A stretch of 36,355 bases of DNA from Cesiribacter andamanensis AMV16 (GTDB lineage: Bacteria > Bacteroidota > Bacteroidia > Cytophagales > Cyclobacteriaceae): assembly GCF_000348925.1 (NCBI RefSeq), contig NZ_AODQ01000035.1:1-36355 (forward strand), read 5' to 3'. Shown here one piece after another: positions 33,471 through 36,355 of this stretch. The translations under genes were made by a program, and so were the position numbers. The notes under the pieces were generated by a model that made no database searches, was not told the DNA's origin, and worked only from the letters and a program-made list of their open reading frames with translations. The number at the start of each line of letters is the position of its first letter. Position 1 is the first letter of the stretch.

Positions 33471-34823
33471 CTATTCAGATTTGTTTTTTAGAGAATCGGC
33501 CCAGGTAAAGCGGTCGCTTGGCGGAAATTTCCAGGGAGCAAAGGAGGTCTCAATGTTCTGGAACATGATCTGCCATTCCTGCGGGCTGCTGCTTTCTTCC
33601 ATGGACATATAGCGGCGAATCTGCAGGATCACATCCAGGGGGTTGATCAGCACCGGGCAGGCTTCTACACAGGCCTGGCAGGTGGTGCAGGCGTTGATCT
33701 CTTCTTCGGTAATATAGTCCCGGAAGAGCGCTTTGCCGTCTTCGGCGCCGGGCCCGCCCACATCCAGGCTGCGGCCGATCTCTTCGGCCCGGTAGCGTAC
33801 ATCCATCACAATCTTGCGCGGCGATAGCTTTTTGCCGGTCTGGTTGGCCGGGCAGGAGTCGGTACAGCGGCCACACTGGGTGCAGGTATAGGCATCCAAG
33901 ATGTTCTTCCAGCTCAGGTCGGTTACATCCTTGGCACCAAAGCGGGCAATATCGGCAGGTGCTTCGGGTGCATCATGATCCGGGGCGGGCGTATCCAGGG
34001 GGATGCCCAGCATGTTCTTCACCTCGGTGGTTACTACCGGCATGTTGCGCATTTCGCCCTTGGGCTTAACATCGCCATAATAGGTGTTGGGAAAGGCCAG
34101 GAAAATGTGCAGGTGCTTGGAATAGGTAACATATACGGCAAAGGCCAGAATGCCAATGATGTGAAACCACCAGGCAAAACGCTCGATGATAATCAGCGTA
34201 TTGGTGCTCATGTTCTCAAAAAGGGGCACCAGCAGGCCGCTGAAGTAGAAAGGGCCGGCCGCTGTGTAATAAGGGGAGCGGGCCTGCAGAATGCTGTCGG
34301 TAGCATTCATCACAATAATGGCAATCATCAGCACAATCTCCACCATCAGAATGATGTTGGCATCCAGCTTGGGCCAGCGGGTCATTTCCTCCCCCTCAAA
34401 GCGGTTTACCTTCAGCACATTGCGCCGGATCAGGAACACCACACAGGAGATAAGTACCAGAATGGCCAGCAGCTCAAAAAAGTTAAGCGCCGCCGTATAC
34501 AAGCCATCGCCCCCAATGATGCTGGCAAAGAAACGGTGAGAGCCAAACAGGCCATCTATGATGAACTCCAGCACCTCAATGTTGATGATGATGAAGCCGA
34601 TGTAAATAAAGAGGTGCAAAATGGCAGGAATGGGCCGCTTGAACATTTTTTGCTGGCCAAAGGCTACCAGCAGCAGGTTGCGCCAGCGCTGGTCTTTATG
34701 ATCGGTGCGGTCTTGTGGCAGGCCCAGCTGAATATTGCGGCTGATAAAGCGTATGCGCTTGGCAATGATCCAGATAGTAAGCCCGATGATGATGATAAAA
34801 ACAAGACGGGGTAAAAATTCCAT
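33471..34823 (-). CDS. Membrane-bound 4Fe-4S oxidoreductase (Hdr/NarI-like)
   Basis: The 450-residue protein has about six membrane helices in its first 250 residues, resembling a NarI/HdrE-type cytochrome b region. Two 4Fe-4S motifs follow: CTQCGRCTDSCP near residue 318 and CTTCQACVEACP near residue 386. Fused membrane and ferredoxin parts link quinone to a cytoplasmic partner in the Hdr family. The next gene (CCG protein, 124 bases downstream) is the probable catalytic partner. I chose the ATG at 34823 rather than the TTG two codons earlier. Confidence 0.85.
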   Translation of the reverse strand: MEFLPRLVFIIIIGLTIWIIAKRIRFISRNIQLGLPQDRTDHKDQRWRNLLLVAFGQQKMFKRPIPAILHLFIYIGFIIINIEVLEFIIDGLFGSHRFFASIIGGDGLYTAALNFFELLAILVLISCVVFLIRRNVLKVNRFEGEEMTRWPKLDANIILMVEIVLMIAIIVMNATDSILQARSPYYTAAGPFYFSGLLVPLFENMSTNTLIIIERFAWWFHIIGILAFAVYVTYSKHLHIFLAFPNTYYGDVKPKGEMRNMPVVTTEVKNMLGIPLDTPAPDHDAPEAPADIARFGAKDVTDLSWKNILDAYTCTQCGRCTDSCPANQTGKKLSPRKIVMDVRYRAEEIGRSLDVGGPGAEDGKALFRDYITEEEINACTTCQACVEACPVLINPLDVILQIRRYMSMEESSSPQEWQIMFQNIETSFAPWKFPPSDRFTWADSLKNKSE

Positions 34824-34899
34824 TAGCAAGGGGGGTTAGTTGGCTGCAAGTAGTGCGATAATTTTTAAATATCCTGTAAAATCTTTTTTCTGGAAAATG

Positions 34900-34930
34900 T
34901 TTGCCAGAAAAGTTTTGTATGCTACTTTTG
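34900..34930 (+). promoter_or_regulatory. Bacteroidota-type promoter of tRNA-Phe
   Basis: TTTG (34900-34903), 19 bases, then TACTTTTG (34923-34930), an exact match to TAnnTTTG, the -7 box read by the Bacteroidota primary sigma factor. The tRNA starts 15 bases further on, fitting a short 5' leader. Confidence 0.75.
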
Positions 34931-34945
34931 TACTCCCAATTCGCT

Positions 34946-35018
34946 GGTGATGTAGCTCAGTTGGTAGAGCAAAGGACTGAAAATCCTTGAGTCGGTGGTT
35001 CGATTCCACTCATCACCA
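34946..35018 (+). tRNA. tRNA-Phe (anticodon GAA)
   Basis: The 73 bases fold into a full cloverleaf. The acceptor GGTGATG pairs with CATCACC, the D-arm GCTC/GAGC has loop AGTTGGTA, the anticodon stem AAGGA/TCCTT has loop CTGAAAA with GAA at 34979-34981, and the T-arm GGTGG/CCACT has loop TTCGATT. The discriminator is A at 35018. CCA is not encoded; the next bases are CCC. The gene lies between the oxidoreductase operon and the DUF4440-like gene. Confidence 0.97.
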
Positions 35019-35027
35019 CCCAGCGAG

Positions 35028-35057
35028 ACCCTTCCCCCACCGGGAAGGGTTTTTTTA
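35028..35057 (+). terminator. Intrinsic terminator of tRNA-Phe
   Basis: ACCCTTCCC (35028-35036) pairs perfectly with 35042-35050, 5-base loop, followed by TTTTTTT. It starts 10 bases after the tRNA. Confidence 0.9.
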
Positions 35058-35301
35058 TGTCCGCCGCTATCAATCGTTTGCATCTTCTTGGTTGTGGATT
35101 TTCTGCAGTGCCTAAATTACAAAAGAATCCCAAAAATTAGTATGCATGCCGACTAATTTGGAGCAGTTCTAAACGATTTTGTGCCGCTGGTGTAAAATTC
35201 GTTTTCCCTAGCCCGATCATCCGCCATCTTTACTGCCGCTTCTCCAGCAGGGCACCTGCCAGAAGAGCATTGGTATCTCCCCATTTTTTAAAACCAAGCC
35301 G

Positions 35302-35769
35302 ATGAAGACCCCCTTACTAACTATCCTGTTTATTTTTATTGCACTGGCAAGCCATGCACAGCTAAGCGCCGAGCAGGAAGTGCGCAGCCTGGAACACAAG
35401 TGGCTGCAGGCCTATGAGCAAAACGATACCCTGGCCATGCACCAGCTGGTGGCCGAGACTTTTGCCATCCGTTACCCCAATGGCCATAGCGAAACCAAAA
35501 AAGAGCTTATGGCACTGGTGCGCCGGCATGCGGGCAAGCCCTCCAGCCATCGCTTTTATACCGAGGGGACTACTGCTACGGTATATCCGGCTACCATCAT
35601 CCTGCGCGGAATTGTGGTTTCAGAAGTTGAACAGGGGGGCAAACGGCAGCAGCACCGCCAGTACTATACCGATACCTGGGTAAAAACCGATACGGGCTGG
35701 CAGGTAGTGGCTTCGCACCTCAGCGATGTGCCCTCCCCTGCCCCCGGACCGCAGCAGCCTAAGGGATGA
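35302..35769 (+). CDS. Secreted SnoaL-like / DUF4440 (NTF2 fold) protein
   Basis: The 155-residue protein has a signal peptide (MKTPLLTILFIFIALASHAQ), then EVRSLEHKWLQAYEQNDTLAMHQLVAETFAI, the typical start of DUF4440/SnoaL-like domains. A beta-sheet part follows, ending in YTDTWVKTDTGWQVVASHLS. NTF2-fold proteins bind small ligands or act as isomerases; no active-site set is visible and the role is unknown. The start ATG has no clear Shine-Dalgarno, as usual in this lineage. Confidence 0.82.
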   Translation: MKTPLLTILFIFIALASHAQLSAEQEVRSLEHKWLQAYEQNDTLAMHQLVAETFAIRYPNGHSETKKELMALVRRHAGKPSSHRFYTEGTTATVYPATIILRGIVVSEVEQGGKRQQHRQYYTDTWVKTDTGWQVVASHLSDVPSPAPGPQQPKG

Positions 35770-35954
35770 GGAGCTCCATAGGGCCAGTTTTCCCCTTATA
35801 GGCCGGACATACAGGCTGAATTAACCGGCAAGCTGCACCCCCATTCCAAAAAAAAGCAAAAAAATTTTCGTAAAGTTGTCCGCTTCAGGGAAGCCCTTTT
35901 GTCTATACCTTGTACAGCTGATCAATAACCAATACCATCACTACACAAGGTACC

Positions 35955-36355
35955 ATGAAGCACTACATGCTTTTTCTGCGGGAAGATCTGCAGGCTGTTA
36001 AGCAAATGAGCCCCGAGGCGCTGCAGGCCGATATTAAAGAATACATGCACTGGGTAGAAGAGCTGGCCAAAACCGGCCATTTTCTTAGCGGCGAACCCCT
36101 TGAACCGGAAGGCACCTACCTGAGCGCCGATGGGCAGCTGCAGACAGATGGGCCCTTTATCGAAGCCAAGGAGGCGCTGAGCGGGTATTTTATGATACAG
36201 GCTACCAGCCGGGAGCAGGCCATAGAGATTGCCGAACCTGCCCCATTCTAAAAAATGGAGGCGCTATTGAAGTGCGCCCCATCCTACACGTACACAGCGT
36301 AAACGGCTCTTTTCCAGCACCTTGTGTCAGCCAAAGCCCTACTAGCCCGCTGTAT
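35955..36355 (+). pseudogene. YCII-domain protein with an apparent single-base frameshift (runs to window edge)
   Basis: The reading frame from ATG 35955 encodes a YCII-related domain (MKHYMLFLRED, PEALQADIKEYMHWVEEL, GHFLSGEPLEPEG, DGPFIEAKEALSGYFMI) but stops early at 36251 after AEPAPF. If one base is added near 36237, the protein continues CPILKNGGAIEVRPIL, the usual YCII ending, and stays open to the window edge. So a base seems lost in the run around AACCTGCCCC. YCII proteins are small dehydratase- or dehydrochlorinase-like folds often paired with an ECF sigma gene; the partner would lie outside the window. Sequencing error is possible. Confidence 0.75.

Overview
The window reads as a chromosomal segment of a Bacteroidota bacterium, most likely of the order Cytophagales. 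The evidence is the set of lineage-typical proteins: a PorP/SprF-like outer-membrane protein beside an ECF sigma and anti-sigma pair, a DUF4175 giant coiled-coil protein, an SbsA-type Ig-like lipoprotein, a long-insert LspA, and an M23 peptidase with an HxC motif. Ahead of the tRNA-Phe there is also a textbook Bacteroidota promoter (TTTG, 19 bases, TAnnTTTG). Shine-Dalgarno sites are weak or absent. No phage, transposase, CRISPR array or rRNA operon is visible.

Layout. Bases 1-4377 hold the end of a BglX-type beta-glucosidase, lspA, a Rieske protein, a TraB/GumN gene with two compensating frameshifts, a block of short palindromes and 30-bp tandem repeats, and a sialidase-like lipoprotein gene with two frameshifts. 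Bases 4374-9429 hold a secreted M14 carboxypeptidase, a two-domain VOC protein, a secreted WG-repeat protein and a DUF2007-like protein. Bases 9603-13859 hold an ECF sigma / anti-sigma / PorP-like unit and a long-chain acyl-CoA synthetase, each with clear terminators nearby.

The centre (about 14.0-27 kb) is the most interesting part. A minus-strand gene series runs substrate-binding lipoprotein, DUF4175, RsbW-like ATPase, YbeY, MnmG (GidA), methyltransferase, Ig-like lipoprotein, then TPR protein. Between the TPR and lipoprotein genes is an AT-rich gap with seven perfect or near-perfect DnaA boxes. Between mnmG and ybeY are two 16-bp palindromes that match the ParB site parS in all but one to three bases. 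Together these suggest that the window carries the replication origin and origin-proximal centromere of the chromosome. This is inferred from motifs only; GC skew and binding data would decide it.

The right part holds exodeoxyribonuclease III, a Wzx-like flippase, a 1-kb gap with no gene, an M23 peptidase, two small lineage-specific proteins, a two-gene membrane-bound iron-sulfur oxidoreductase related to heterodisulfide reductase, tRNA-Phe(GAA), a secreted SnoaL/DUF4440-like protein, and a YCII-family gene with an apparent frameshift at the right edge.

Five single-base indels in three genes, some at short homopolymers, suggest draft-quality sequence. True gene decay near the repeats is the alternative.
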